From contig JANRJL010000032.1 of the NCBI GenBank assembly GCA_033763995.1, positions 1 through 64,000 of the forward strand: a DNA stretch of 64,000 nt, in the 5' to 3' direction. The notes under the pieces were generated by a model. That model ran no database searches and was not told the origin of the DNA. It saw nothing but the letters and a program-made list of their open reading frames with translations. Shown here piece after piece: positions 48,970 through 58,599 of this stretch. The position numbers were made by a program, and so were the translations under genes. Position 1 is the first letter of the stretch; each line of letters opens with the position of its first letter. The stretch comes from GCA-2737725 sp033763995. GTDB lineage: Bacteria > Pseudomonadota > Alphaproteobacteria > Rhodospirillales > Rhodospirillaceae.

Positions 48970-51432
48970 GTGGTAAGACTGGGTTCATCGGATAACGGCG
49001 TCGGTTTAAAGGGAAAAACGCCCGTGCTGCGTTGGTTCGCCATTCTGTTCAGTCTCGCGATGCTCGGCGTGTTTTGCGCCGGGGCGGCGGCCATTTGGGT
49101 GTTTTACGAGTTCGGCAAGGGCCTGCCCGACCACAACCAGTTGGCGCTCTATGAGCCGCCGGTCACGACCCGCGTTTATGCCGGCGACGGCCAGTTGCTG
49201 CAGGAATACGCGGTCGAAAGCCGCGTCTTCGTGCCGGTGGAGGAAATTCCCCAACGCGTCATCGACGCCTTTCTCTCGGCCGAGGACAAGACCTTCTACG
49301 AACACCACGGCGTCGACATCGCCGGCATCGTCAATGCCGTGTTCACCAACGTCGAGCGCCGCATGGAAGGCCGGCGCATGGTCGGCGCCTCCACCATCAC
49401 CCAACAGGTGGCCAAGAACTTCCTGCTGGGCGACGAATACAGCTTCGACCGCAAGATCCGCGAGGCGATCTTGGCGGTGCGGCTGGAACAGACCTACAGC
49501 AAGGATCACATCCTCGAACTCTACTTGAACGACAATTTCCTCGGCAGCGGCTACGGCGTGGCGGCGGCCGCGCGCAATTATTTCAACAAGTCCTTGGACG
49601 AACTGAGCATCGCCGAGGCGGCGTTCCTGGCGGCCTCGGCCAAGGCGCCGGGGCGTTTCGCGCGCGACCTGGAGGCGGCGCGAGAGCGGCGCGACTATGT
49701 CATCGACCGCATGGTCGAGGACGGCCACATCACCCGCGACGAGGCCGCCGTGGCCAAGCTGGAGCGCATCGTGCTGCGCAACCGCGCCGAGGTGCAGACG
49801 GTCCTGGGCAGCGAATATTTCGCCGAGGAAATCCGCCGCGATCTTTCGCAACGCTACGGCAACGACGCGCTCTACAAGGGCGGCCTGGCGGTGCGCACGT
49901 CGCTGGATCCGGTGATGCAAGAGCACGCCCACCGCGCCTTGCACGCGGGCCTGATCGATTACGACCTGCGCCACGGCTATCGCGGGCCCGTTGCACGGCT
50001 CAACGCGGGCGCGTCGCTGGCCGAGGGCTTGCGCGCCGTCAAGGACCCCGTCGATTTGCCGCGCGACTGGGCCTTGGCCGTGGTCACCGACGTGTCCAAG
50101 GACCGCGCCCAGTTGCTCATGCGCGACGGCCAGCCCGGCGTGATCCCGCTCGATCAATTGACGTGGGCCAGGGCGCAACTGCCCGACCAGCGCGTCGGCG
50201 AACGCGTGCAGTCGGCGGCGCAAGTGGTTCAGCCCGGCGACGCGGTGATCGTGGCCCCCGCCGCCAACGCGCCGGTGGGCGTCTATGCCCTGCGCCAGAT
50301 GCCGCAAGTCGACGGCGCCATCGTCGCGCTTGATCCGCACACTGGGCGCGTGCTGGCCATGAGCGGCGGGTTTTCCTACGCCCGCTCGCAATTCAACCGC
50401 GCCACGCAAGCGCTGCGCCAGCCGGGCTCGGCGTTCAAGCCGTTCGTTTATCTCGCCGCCATGGAAGCGGGCTACACGCCCGCGACGCTGGTGCTGGATG
50501 CGCCCTTCGTCATGGATCAAGGCCCGGGCCTGCCGAAGTGGAAGCCCAAGAATTACACCGGCGAGTATCTGGGCCTCGCCACGCTGCGCAAGGGCATGGA
50601 GAAGTCGCAAAACCTCATGACGGTTCGTTTGGCCCAAACCGTGGGCATGAACAATGTCTCGGCCACGGCCAACAATCTTGGCATCTACGAGCACATGGCG
50701 GAAAACTTGGCCGCCTCGCTGGGCTCGGAAGTGACCACCGTCATCAATTTGACTTCGGCTTACGCCATGCTGGTCAACGGCGGTCGGCGCATCACGCCGA
50801 CGTTGATCGACCGCATCCAGGACCGCAACGGCAAGACGGTCTATCGGCGCGATAGACGGCCTTGTGTGGATTGCCTGTCCGCCCTCGCGCCAGTGTCGGG
50901 CGCGGTGCCGGTGCTCATCGACGAGCGCGCCCAAGTGGCCGATCCGGCCAGTGCCTATCAGGTGGTGCATATGCTCGAGGGCGTGGTGGAGCGCGGCACG
51001 GGGCGCAGCGTGGCCAGCGTGGGCAAACCCATCGCCGGCAAGACCGGCACCTCAAACGACAGCTTCGACACGTGGTTCGTGGGCTTCTCGCCCGACCTGG
51101 TGGTGGGCGTGTTCGTGGGCTTCGACGAGCCGCGCACGCTGGGCCCCAAGGAAACCGGCGGCGCCGTGGCCGGGCCGGTTTTCCGCGAGTTCATGACCCA
51201 GGCGCTCAAGGACAAACCCGCCACGCCCTTCCGCGTGCCGCCGGGCGTGACCTTCGTGCGCGTCAACTACGAAACCGGCAAGCCCGCCGGCCCCGGCGAG
51301 CAGCGCGGCGTGGTGCTGGAAGCCTTCAAGCAGGGCACCTCGCCCTTCAGCCAGCTCACCATCGTCGGCGTGTCGGAGGACGACACCGACCCCGCCGCGC
51401 CGGACCAACCCAGCGCGGGGAGTTTGTATTAG
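48970..51432 (+). CDS. mrcA: penicillin-binding protein 1A (bifunctional)
   Basis: An 820-residue class A PBP: short cytoplasmic start, one transmembrane helix (about 20-45), a transglycosylase domain (about 65-240: EDKTFYEHHGVDIAGIVNA, GASTITQQVAKNFLL, KIREAILAVRLEQ, the catalytic Glu in the first motif), a PBP1A OB-like insert and a transpeptidase domain. The transpeptidase has the nucleophile Ser in GSAFKPFVYLA, SQN in EKSQNLMT and KTGT in AGKTGTSND. The start is GTG; GTG 49024 with an AGGGA site is a credible alternative that removes 18 residues. It is normally adjacent to amiC; here the two are 32 kb apart. Confidence 0.96.
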   Translation: MVRLGSSDNGVGLKGKTPVLRWFAILFSLAMLGVFCAGAAAIWVFYEFGKGLPDHNQLALYEPPVTTRVYAGDGQLLQEYAVESRVFVPVEEIPQRVIDAFLSAEDKTFYEHHGVDIAGIVNAVFTNVERRMEGRRMVGASTITQQVAKNFLLGDEYSFDRKIREAILAVRLEQTYSKDHILELYLNDNFLGSGYGVAAAARNYFNKSLDELSIAEAAFLAASAKAPGRFARDLEAARERRDYVIDRMVEDGHITRDEAAVAKLERIVLRNRAEVQTVLGSEYFAEEIRRDLSQRYGNDALYKGGLAVRTSLDPVMQEHAHRALHAGLIDYDLRHGYRGPVARLNAGASLAEGLRAVKDPVDLPRDWALAVVTDVSKDRAQLLMRDGQPGVIPLDQLTWARAQLPDQRVGERVQSAAQVVQPGDAVIVAPAANAPVGVYALRQMPQVDGAIVALDPHTGRVLAMSGGFSYARSQFNRATQALRQPGSAFKPFVYLAAMEAGYTPATLVLDAPFVMDQGPGLPKWKPKNYTGEYLGLATLRKGMEKSQNLMTVRLAQTVGMNNVSATANNLGIYEHMAENLAASLGSEVTTVINLTSAYAMLVNGGRRITPTLIDRIQDRNGKTVYRRDRRPCVDCLSALAPVSGAVPVLIDERAQVADPASAYQVVHMLEGVVERGTGRSVASVGKPIAGKTGTSNDSFDTWFVGFSPDLVVGVFVGFDEPRTLGPKETGGAVAGPVFREFMTQALKDKPATPFRVPPGVTFVRVNYETGKPAGPGEQRGVVLEAFKQGTSPFSQLTIVGVSEDDTDPAAPDQPSAGSLY

Positions 51433-51439
51433 GGGCTGT

Positions 51440-53632
51440 TCAGATCGGGCATTTGGGCGTCATGTCGGTCAGCACGCCCGAGCCGGTGTTGTCGACGATA
51501 TGCGCGATGACGCCGGTGAATCCAGAACGCAGCACGAAATTCACATGAAACACGCTGGTGCCGGGGTTGAAACCCACGGCGTCCAAGGCGCCCTGCCCGG
51601 ACAAGGTGATTGTGGTATTGGGCTCGATGCTGGTCGTGCCGATGCTGCCGATCAAGCCGCCGGTGACCGAATTGTAGAGATCGAAGACTGGCGCCGCGGC
51701 CGCCGCGCTGGAGTTGTGGATGCGGATATAGCTGGGATAGCCCTGGATCAGCGAGGTGTGGACATTGCCCAGGAATGTGTTGGGGTCCGTCACCGTGGTG
51801 CGGCACGTCGTCAGATTGGTCAGTGATTGGCCCGTTGCGTTCCACTGAATATTTTGAGCGAAGCCGATGAAATTCGCGTCCGCGTACAACGAGACGGTCG
51901 AATTGGCCGCGCCGGCTTGGCCCACGGCGGCCTCGATGTCCTTCATTTGAATCTGCAGCGCCGCGCGGCCCGGCACGTTGGTGCGGTAGATGCCGAGAAT
52001 CTTCTTCGGCAGATCCTGCACCACCGACACGTTGAGCGTGCTGGCGTAGCTGTTGGGGTTATAGACGCGGATGTACGAAAACCCGGACGTGACCGCGCCC
52101 GGTTGATAGCCGATCAGCGCCACGCCCGTCGGCGGCGGTGTTTGCGTCAGGAACGGGATCGAGGCGTCCACCTTCATGCGCGGGGTCGACCACGACCAAT
52201 TCGACAACGTCGTGCTGATGCCGCCGGCCTTGAGCGCATACTCGATCTGCTCGGCGCTGGCCGATGGTGTACGGCTCTTGAGCAGAGCAATGGCCCCGGC
52301 GATATGCGGCGTGGCCATGGAACTGCCGCTCTTGAAGCCGTAGGTCGTGGTCGGGTTTGTCGCATTCACCACAGCCGACTGAACCGTCGTGCCGGGCGCG
52401 AGCAAATCGACAATCGGCGCATGATTGAACGAGGAATTCGCGCCGGTATGAGACGTGTTGGTGCCGCTCACCGTGACGGCCGCCTTGATGCAGCCGGGAA
52501 CGGTCACGCCGCCGACAAAGCCTTCGTTGCCCGCGGCGATGGCCGTCAGAATGCCCATGACGCGCAGCGTATTGACACCGCTGGTGCGCCCCGTACTCGC
52601 GTCGCAATACGTCGAGTTCGAGGTGCTGCCGCCGAGGCTCATGTTGACCGCGATCAGGTTTTGCGCCGGGCCGTTGGCGATCAGCCAATCAAGCGCCGCG
52701 ATCTGATCCGAGGCATAGGTCAACAGGCATGGCGCCGTGCCGTCGCATGCCGAGGACGAATTGACCCGGGTGAAAACCTGAATAGCGATCAACCGCGCGT
52801 CGGGCGCCACGCCTTGCTTGGGCGAGGTCGCCGCCTTGTTGTTGCCCGCCGCGATTCCGGCGACATGACTGCCGTGATCGCACACCCCCGTGCCGCCAGC
52901 GCACACCGAGGCTGCGCCCGCGCCGCTGGCTGACTTGGCCCCACCAGCGCATAAGCTCTCATCGGTGCTGTTGCCGTTGGAAAAGCATGCTTCCGCTACG
53001 ATCTTTCCATCCTTGAACATTTCATGGTTGGCGACGATTCCGTTATCGAGGATCGCGATGGTGTAGCCTTGCCCGCGAAATCCTTGGGCCCAAACCGCCG
53101 CCGCACCGCTGTCGACCGTGGTGGTGAAGAGTTGCGGCCGGTCAGGCGCCGGTTCGTCCACGGCGTTGAGTCTCGATCTTTCGTTCGGATACACCGCGAT
53201 CAGGTCGGTGCGTGCGGCGAGCAGTGCCAAATGTTTGGCGGTGATGCGGGCGTGTAGAATAGGTTGATATGCATAGGCCTGGATGATCTCGATCCCTTGC
53301 GCGCTGAGTTCGGCGGCGAGGGGCCGGCCGGCACTCTCGACGTTTTGCTTGACGCTGGCGGCGTAGTCCGCCGCGCTGCGGGCGGCGGCGGTCGGAGAAT
53401 CGCCACGCTCGATCGAGCCAAGCGCTGTCACGTCGCCGGTTTTGAACTCGATCAAGACATCGATGCTGTCGTGACCGGCCAATTCGTCTTCGATCCGCGC
53501 AAGCCAGTCGGGCGCGGGACCTTGCCTCGCGCTGTCGGCACTGGGAACAGCGACCCACCGCGGCGCATCTTGGGCCAACGCCGTCTCCGACATCAAACCG
53601 ACGGCGGCAAGCAGCGCGACTAAGCGTCCCAT
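51440..53632 (-). CDS. secreted S8 subtilisin-like serine protease, paralogue 1
   Basis: A 730-residue exported protease: signal peptide (MGRLVALLAAVGLMSETALA), an I9-like propeptide region (about 55-160, AYQPILHARITAKHLALLAARTDLIAVYPN) and a peptidase S8 domain (about 180-480). Catalytic residues: Asp about 196 in IAILDNGIVANHE (Asn replaces the usual Thr of DTG), His 256 in CDHGSHVAGIAAG, and Ser in KSGSSMATPHIAGA. A C-terminal domain of about 200 residues ends in DMTPKCPI, an ending shared with the two neighbours. It is the nearest of the three to mrcA, convergent with it by 8 bp. Confidence 0.94.
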   Translation of the reverse strand: MGRLVALLAAVGLMSETALAQDAPRWVAVPSADSARQGPAPDWLARIEDELAGHDSIDVLIEFKTGDVTALGSIERGDSPTAAARSAADYAASVKQNVESAGRPLAAELSAQGIEIIQAYAYQPILHARITAKHLALLAARTDLIAVYPNERSRLNAVDEPAPDRPQLFTTTVDSGAAAVWAQGFRGQGYTIAILDNGIVANHEMFKDGKIVAEACFSNGNSTDESLCAGGAKSASGAGAASVCAGGTGVCDHGSHVAGIAAGNNKAATSPKQGVAPDARLIAIQVFTRVNSSSACDGTAPCLLTYASDQIAALDWLIANGPAQNLIAVNMSLGGSTSNSTYCDASTGRTSGVNTLRVMGILTAIAAGNEGFVGGVTVPGCIKAAVTVSGTNTSHTGANSSFNHAPIVDLLAPGTTVQSAVVNATNPTTTYGFKSGSSMATPHIAGAIALLKSRTPSASAEQIEYALKAGGISTTLSNWSWSTPRMKVDASIPFLTQTPPPTGVALIGYQPGAVTSGFSYIRVYNPNSYASTLNVSVVQDLPKKILGIYRTNVPGRAALQIQMKDIEAAVGQAGAANSTVSLYADANFIGFAQNIQWNATGQSLTNLTTCRTTVTDPNTFLGNVHTSLIQGYPSYIRIHNSSAAAAAPVFDLYNSVTGGLIGSIGTTSIEPNTTITLSGQGALDAVGFNPGTSVFHVNFVLRSGFTGVIAHIVDNTGSGVLTDMTPKCPI

Positions 53633-53665
53633 GGCGTTCTCCTTCGTTGCGGCTCGGTTGGCGGA

Positions 53666-53766
53666 TCCTGCAACACCACTTTTGCAGGAATTATAGCCGA
53701 GACTCTCGCTTCGGACCTATTTGATTCGTCGTCGCAATCCAAGGTCAACATACTGCAATTACAGTA
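53666..53766 (-). promoter_or_regulatory. promoter/operator region of subtilase 1
   Basis: On the minus strand a TATAAT hexamer lies at 53690-53695. Just downstream is an exact inverted repeat TCCTGCAA-CACCACTT-TTGCAGGA (53666-53689), which would overlap the transcription start. Further upstream lies TACTGCAATTACAGTA (53751-53766), a near-perfect 16-bp palindrome. Two different dyads around one promoter suggest control by one or two regulators. Confidence 0.55.
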
Positions 53767-53799
53767 CTTTTCCGCATTAATAACTCACCTGCATGCACC

Positions 53800-56058
53800 C
53801 TAAATCGGGCACTTCGGCGTCATGTCGGCGATGGTCGCGGAATTACGGTTGATCATCAGGTGCTTCACCACGCCGTCAAAGCCGGGGCGCAACAGGAAAT
53901 TGGCGTAAGCCACGTTCGTGGTCGGATCGAAATTGAGCGCCGTGAACGCTTGCGGTGCCGGCAGGCTTAGGCGCCCGCCCGCCTCGATGATCTCGGTGCC
54001 CAGCACGCCGATGCTGGTTCCGGTGCGCGCGTCGCTCACGTCGAACACCGCGCGGCGCGCGAGACCGCTGGTATTGTGCAGCGTGATCACGCTTTGGGCG
54101 GCGGCTATCAGCGGCGTGTGGACGTTACCCAGCATGGCTTCGCGGTCGACCAAATCTTGCGCGCAGGCGGTGAGATTGGTGAGCGACTCCGACGCGCGCG
54201 TCACGGCGATGTGCTGGGCGTAAAACAATGTCGTGATGGGCTTGCTGGCGTAAATCGTCAGAATGGAATCGGCCGCGGCCGGCGTTCCCAGGGCGGTTTC
54301 GATCTCGGCCAGCGAAAGCTGCAGCGTGCGGCGCGGCAGCACCAGCGCGCCGTAGGTGCCGAGCGTGCGGCGCGGGGCGTTTTGAACCACCGTGAGGCTG
54401 ACGTTGGCCTGGGCGCTGGACGGATTCATGATGCGCAGCAGCGAATCAATGTCGGTGCGCGCCGCCGGATAGAACCCGGTCAGCGGCACGCCCGCCGGCG
54501 CGGGCGGCTGGCCGAGGATGTCCAAGGCCGCGTTCACGTCGATGCGCTTGCTGGTCCAGGTCCAGGTGGGGCGGGTCACGGCAAAGCCGCTGTCTTCCAG
54601 TGCCGCCTCGATTTGATCGGGCGTGGCCGCCGCGGTGCGCGATTTGAGGATCGCCACGGCCCCGGCCACGTGGGGCGCGGCCATGGAGGTGCCGCTCTTG
54701 AAGCCGTAGGACGCGTTGGTGCCGAAAATCGCCGAGCTGATGAACTCGCCGGGCGCCATGACATCCACGAGGCCGGCGTTGTTGCCGAAGGGCGAGGGCG
54801 CGGGCGTCGTGGCGGACGATACCGCGCTGACGGTCAAGACCGGGGCAATGCAGGCGGGCGTGCTCACGCCGGCGAGGTAGCCTTCGTTGCCCGAGGCGAC
54901 CGTTGCCGTGATTCCCATGGTGCGCAGCGTGCGAAAGGCGCTGTTGCGCGGGTCGGTGTTGCAGGCGACCGAATTGTACGCCGACGAGCCGAGGCTCAAG
55001 TTGACGGCGACCAGATTGAAGCGCGGCCCGTTGGCGATGAGCCAGTCGAGCGCGGCGATCTGGTCCGACACGGCGGCGGCGAGGCAGCCCGGGCCGGTGC
55101 AGCCGGTATCGCGCGAAAACACCTGGATGGGAATCAGGTTGGCCTCGGGTGCCACGCCTTGGCGAGGGTTGGAGGCTGCACGATTGTTGCCCGCGGCGAT
55201 TCCCGCCACATGGCTGCCGTGATCGCATACCAAGCCGCCGCCGGTGCACAGCGACGCCGTGCCAGGGCCGATGGCCGACTTGGCCACGCCGGGGCACAGC
55301 CCGTCGATGAACTGCGGGAAGCCGAAATTGTCCGAGAAACAGGCCTCGGCGACGATCTTGCCCCGGAACATCTCGTGGCTGGCGACGATGCCGGTATCGA
55401 GAATGGCGATGGCCGTGCCCTGGCCGCGGAAGCCGCGTGCCCAGGCCTTGTCGGCGTTGATGGCCACGGTGCTGACCGCCAACTGCGGCCGCTCGCGTTC
55501 GCCGATGGCATCGTCGGTCGCGGCCGAAAACTCGCGCTCAACATCGGCTTCGCTTTGCGTCGTCTCGCCGCCGGGCAGCCGCTCGCGCACGTTGGGATGA
55601 ACCGCGACCACGTCCTCGCGAGCGGCCAGCCGCGCGATGTCATCGCGGCTGAGCATGGCCAGGAGCAACGGCTGATAAGCAAACGCGCGCTCGACGACCA
55701 TGCCCTGCTCGCGCAACGCCGCGGACAGGGCGCGGGCCGGACTCTCCACCGCCCGTTGCATCGCCGCCGCCGCTTCGCGGTCCGGCGCGGCATTTGCATC
55801 CGCCGCGTTTGCATCCTGGGTGCGCTCGCGCTGGGTTGGGACCGGACCGGCGGCGTTAGGCGCGGCGCGGAACTCGATCAGCACCGACATGCGCTCGACG
55901 TCGTCGCGGGTGACCGTCGCCACCGCTTGCCGCGCCACGGCGGCCCCCACCGCGCCGAGCCAGCGTTCGGCGCGCGCCGCCGCGGGGTCTTGCGCCGCGC
56001 CGAGTATCGGCAAGACGCCGCACAGGCCGAGGGCCACAACAGAAACATATCGCCGCAT
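53800..56058 (-). CDS. secreted S8 subtilisin-like serine protease, paralogue 2
   Basis: A 752-residue protease with a signal peptide (MRRYVSVVALGLCGVLPILGAAQ), a propeptide region with an Ala/Asp-rich patch, and an S8 domain with IAILDTGIVASHE, CDHGSHVAGIAAG and KSGTSMAAPHVAGA. A C-terminal domain ending in DMTPKCPI follows. It is closest to paralogue 1 (same domain order, same ending). ATG 56058 was chosen because a GGGAG site lies 9 nt upstream; the ATG at 56073 is less favourable. The leader contains a 15-bp tandem duplication (56072-56101). Confidence 0.94.
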   Translation of the reverse strand: MRRYVSVVALGLCGVLPILGAAQDPAAARAERWLGAVGAAVARQAVATVTRDDVERMSVLIEFRAAPNAAGPVPTQRERTQDANAADANAAPDREAAAAMQRAVESPARALSAALREQGMVVERAFAYQPLLLAMLSRDDIARLAAREDVVAVHPNVRERLPGGETTQSEADVEREFSAATDDAIGERERPQLAVSTVAINADKAWARGFRGQGTAIAILDTGIVASHEMFRGKIVAEACFSDNFGFPQFIDGLCPGVAKSAIGPGTASLCTGGGLVCDHGSHVAGIAAGNNRAASNPRQGVAPEANLIPIQVFSRDTGCTGPGCLAAAVSDQIAALDWLIANGPRFNLVAVNLSLGSSAYNSVACNTDPRNSAFRTLRTMGITATVASGNEGYLAGVSTPACIAPVLTVSAVSSATTPAPSPFGNNAGLVDVMAPGEFISSAIFGTNASYGFKSGTSMAAPHVAGAVAILKSRTAAATPDQIEAALEDSGFAVTRPTWTWTSKRIDVNAALDILGQPPAPAGVPLTGFYPAARTDIDSLLRIMNPSSAQANVSLTVVQNAPRRTLGTYGALVLPRRTLQLSLAEIETALGTPAAADSILTIYASKPITTLFYAQHIAVTRASESLTNLTACAQDLVDREAMLGNVHTPLIAAAQSVITLHNTSGLARRAVFDVSDARTGTSIGVLGTEIIEAGGRLSLPAPQAFTALNFDPTTNVAYANFLLRPGFDGVVKHLMINRNSATIADMTPKCPI

Positions 56059-56071
56059 GACTCGAACTCCC

Positions 56072-56101
56072 ACAGGGCTACGACTTACAGGGCTACGACT
56101 T
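56072..56101. repeat. 15-bp tandem duplication
   Basis: ACAGGGCTACGACTT occurs twice without a gap (56072-56086 and 56087-56101) in the leader of subtilase 2. It is a recent slippage-type duplication close to the ribosome-binding region. Confidence 0.85.
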
Positions 56102-56187
56102 AAGGTAAGAGGCTATGGAAAAATCGCGCCTGGGGATAGCAAAAGGTGGCTGCCGGCAGCCCCCCAGGTCGCTGTCTACACCACAAT

Positions 56188-58395
56188 TCATATGGCGCAC
56201 TTCACGGACATGTCGGTCAACGCGCCCCAGCGCGTCTGTTCGACGGCATGGCCGGCGATGCCGTCGAAACTCGGACGCAGCTCCAAGTTGACCGCGACAA
56301 GCCCGGGCGTGCCGCCCAAGGGCGCGGCGGTAATGATCGCCCGCGCGGACATGACGACGGAACTGTTGGCTTCGATCAAGGGTGTCACGGCCGTCCCCAG
56401 GGATGCGCCCGTGGCGGCGTTGTAAACGTCGAAGGTGGCGGCGCGACGCACGGCGCTGGAATTCATCAGCACGATATAACTCGGGAGTTCGCTGGAGGTC
56501 GCGGCATGGACGTAGGGGAGGTACGTGCGCAGGTCGGCGCGTTCACTGGTGCAAACGGTGAGATTCGACATTGCCTGACCCGCCGGATCGACGGCGACGT
56601 GTTGCGCGAAGGCCCGGCCCGGCACATCGACATAGACGGTGACGGTGGCCGACGGGTCGGCGCGTTGCCCAAGCGCATTCTCCATGTCGCTCATGGCGAA
56701 CTGCTGTGTCGACCGGCCCGGCACGATGGCGAGATAGCCGCCCAGCACGCGACGCGGCGAGTCCTGCATCAAAATCAGCCACGCTTTCATTTCCGTGTGG
56801 CTCGGATTGGCCAGGCGCAGGATTGAGCGTGGGCCGGGCCGCGTTCCCGGGAACAACCCCGCCATGGGCACGCCCGGCGGTGGCGGCGGCGTGCCCACGA
56901 TATCGATCGCCGACGCAAGATCGAGACGCGCAATCGACCAGGCCCAGCCGCTATCCCGCAATTTGGGGCCCGAGTATTTGAGCGCGTATTCGATTTCCTC
57001 CGGGGTCGCGCGCGGCAGGCGCGAGCGCAACACGGCGACGGCCCCGGCCACATGCGGAGTAGCCATCGATGTCCCGGAATAGGTGTCGTAGGAGGTTTCG
57101 CCACCGCCGATGGCCGACGAGATGCGCTCACCCGGCGCCGCGATGTCGACCATCGGCGCGGAATTGGAATAGTAGGAATGGACGCCGGCGTTATTGGTCG
57201 ATCCCACCGTCACGGCATCCTTGATGCAGCCTGGATGGCCGACACGCCCGACATAGCCGCTATTGCCCGCGGCAATCGCCGTCAGGATGCCCATGGCGCG
57301 CAGCGTGCGGATGCCGCGCTCCATGGCTTGGCCCGTGCAATAGTCGCTGTAGGACGACCCGCCCAGGCTCATGTTCACGGCAGCAACGTTGTGGGTTGGC
57401 CCGTTCTTGATCAACCAGTCGACAGCTGCGACGAGATCCGACGTGTAGGCCCCCAGGCAATAGCTGCAGCCGGGCGCGCCGCTGAACACCTGAATGGGCA
57501 CCAAACGCGCGCTGGGCGCCACGCCCTGCTTGGCGCCGCCGCTGCCCGCCGCGATGCCGGCCACGTGGCTGCCGTGATCGCAGACGGTCTCGCCGCGCAG
57601 GCGCATGTCGGGGCACAGAGTGGCGGCCCCCGGGCCGGTCGCGCTCTTGGCTTTCTCGGGGCAAAAACTTTGATAGTACGAATAGGTCCCCGGATCGGAG
57701 AAACACGCTTCGGCGGTGATTTTGCCTCGGAACATTTCATGTTTAGCGTTGAGGCCCGTATCGACGATGGCGATGGCGTAGCCCTGGCCGCGAAAGCCCC
57801 GCGACCACGCGCTCGCCGCGCCCATGGCGATCACGCTGCTGGTCAACTGCGGCGATTCGCGTTCAGGCGGAGCGTTCGTGCCCGACTCGCGCTCAAGACT
57901 GCTCGGGGGTGTCGGCAATTGGTAACGGATGTTCTCATGCACGGTGAGGATATCCGTCCGCGCCGCCAAGCGGCGTAAATCAGCGAGCGACAGTGAGGCA
58001 TGAATAAGGGGTTGATAGTCGTAGGTGCGATGCACCGGCACATCCTCGCCGCGCAGTGTCTCGGCGAGGGGAACCACCATAGCGGCGACATTGGTGCGCG
58101 TTGTCTCGGCGACACTCTCGGCCGAGGCTTGCGGTTCGCTCCGCTCGCGCACGGGTGCAGTCGGCTCCAGCGGCAGAGCGACTTCGATCAGGACATCAAG
58201 CCGCTCCGACGTGCCCAGCTTCGCTTGCAGGGGCGCGAGCCAAGCGGGAGTGTCGCGTTCAGCGTCGTTTGTTTGCGCGTTCGCGGTTCCGGTCCAAGCC
58301 AACACTGTTGATAACAGAAATATGGCAGAGCCGCCCGATGATCCCCGCCGCGACGATCCCCGCCCCGATGATTGCCGCCCCAATGATTCCCACAT
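56188..58395 (-). CDS. secreted S8 subtilisin-like serine protease, paralogue 3
   Basis: A 735-residue protease. The S8 domain has IAIVDTGLNAKHE, CDHGSHVAGIAAG and YSGTSMATPHVAGA; the C-terminal domain ends DMSVKCAI, related to the other two. The N-terminus is unusual. It is a roughly 40-residue signal peptide whose first 22 residues are a Ser/Gly/Arg repeat (GRQSS-GRGSS-RRGSS) encoded by 15-bp tandem repeats, before the hydrophobic core AIFLLSTVLAW. A GGAGG site lies only 4 nt before ATG 58395. It is the most divergent of the three and the first in the tandem array. Confidence 0.92.
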   Translation of the reverse strand: MWESLGRQSSGRGSSRRGSSGGSAIFLLSTVLAWTGTANAQTNDAERDTPAWLAPLQAKLGTSERLDVLIEVALPLEPTAPVRERSEPQASAESVAETTRTNVAAMVVPLAETLRGEDVPVHRTYDYQPLIHASLSLADLRRLAARTDILTVHENIRYQLPTPPSSLERESGTNAPPERESPQLTSSVIAMGAASAWSRGFRGQGYAIAIVDTGLNAKHEMFRGKITAEACFSDPGTYSYYQSFCPEKAKSATGPGAATLCPDMRLRGETVCDHGSHVAGIAAGSGGAKQGVAPSARLVPIQVFSGAPGCSYCLGAYTSDLVAAVDWLIKNGPTHNVAAVNMSLGGSSYSDYCTGQAMERGIRTLRAMGILTAIAAGNSGYVGRVGHPGCIKDAVTVGSTNNAGVHSYYSNSAPMVDIAAPGERISSAIGGGETSYDTYSGTSMATPHVAGAVAVLRSRLPRATPEEIEYALKYSGPKLRDSGWAWSIARLDLASAIDIVGTPPPPPGVPMAGLFPGTRPGPRSILRLANPSHTEMKAWLILMQDSPRRVLGGYLAIVPGRSTQQFAMSDMENALGQRADPSATVTVYVDVPGRAFAQHVAVDPAGQAMSNLTVCTSERADLRTYLPYVHAATSSELPSYIVLMNSSAVRRAATFDVYNAATGASLGTAVTPLIEANSSVVMSARAIITAAPLGGTPGLVAVNLELRPSFDGIAGHAVEQTRWGALTDMSVKCAI

Positions 58396-58396
58396 G
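58337..58396. repeat. four imperfect 15-bp tandem repeats
   Basis: GATGATCCCCGCCGC, GACGATCCCCGCCCC, GATGATTGCCGCCCC and AATGATTCCCACATG lie end to end. On the minus strand they encode the Ser/Gly/Arg pentads in the signal peptide of subtilase 3. The number of units could vary between strains. Confidence 0.8.
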
Positions 58397-58578
58397 GTCC
58401 CTCCACCGCGTGACTCGATGACGCCTTGGCCTTCATTCGAACGCGCGGATGCGGAGAAATTATGTCGGGAATTATGGCAAGAACACCAATCTCAGGTTGA
58501 TTGGCGAGAGGTCGCCGTTGAACGGTGCGAAGCCTTGTTTCGTGGGGTTATTTCACCTAAAACCGCCGCGACTTTGCG

Positions 58579-58599
58579 GCCACATCGTGGCTTTTGTTT
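58579..58599 (+). terminator. terminator-like hairpin before prfB
   Basis: GCCAC-ATC-GTGGC followed by TTTTGTTT. Plus-strand orientation implies a transcript arriving from 58.4-58.6 kb, where no clear gene is seen, or read-through control of prfB. Confidence 0.5.

Noticed and set aside
54076..56103. Long plus-strand frame opposite subtilase 2
   Set aside because: It mirrors the protease gene codon by codon (third-position GC effect) and has no ribosome site or domain.
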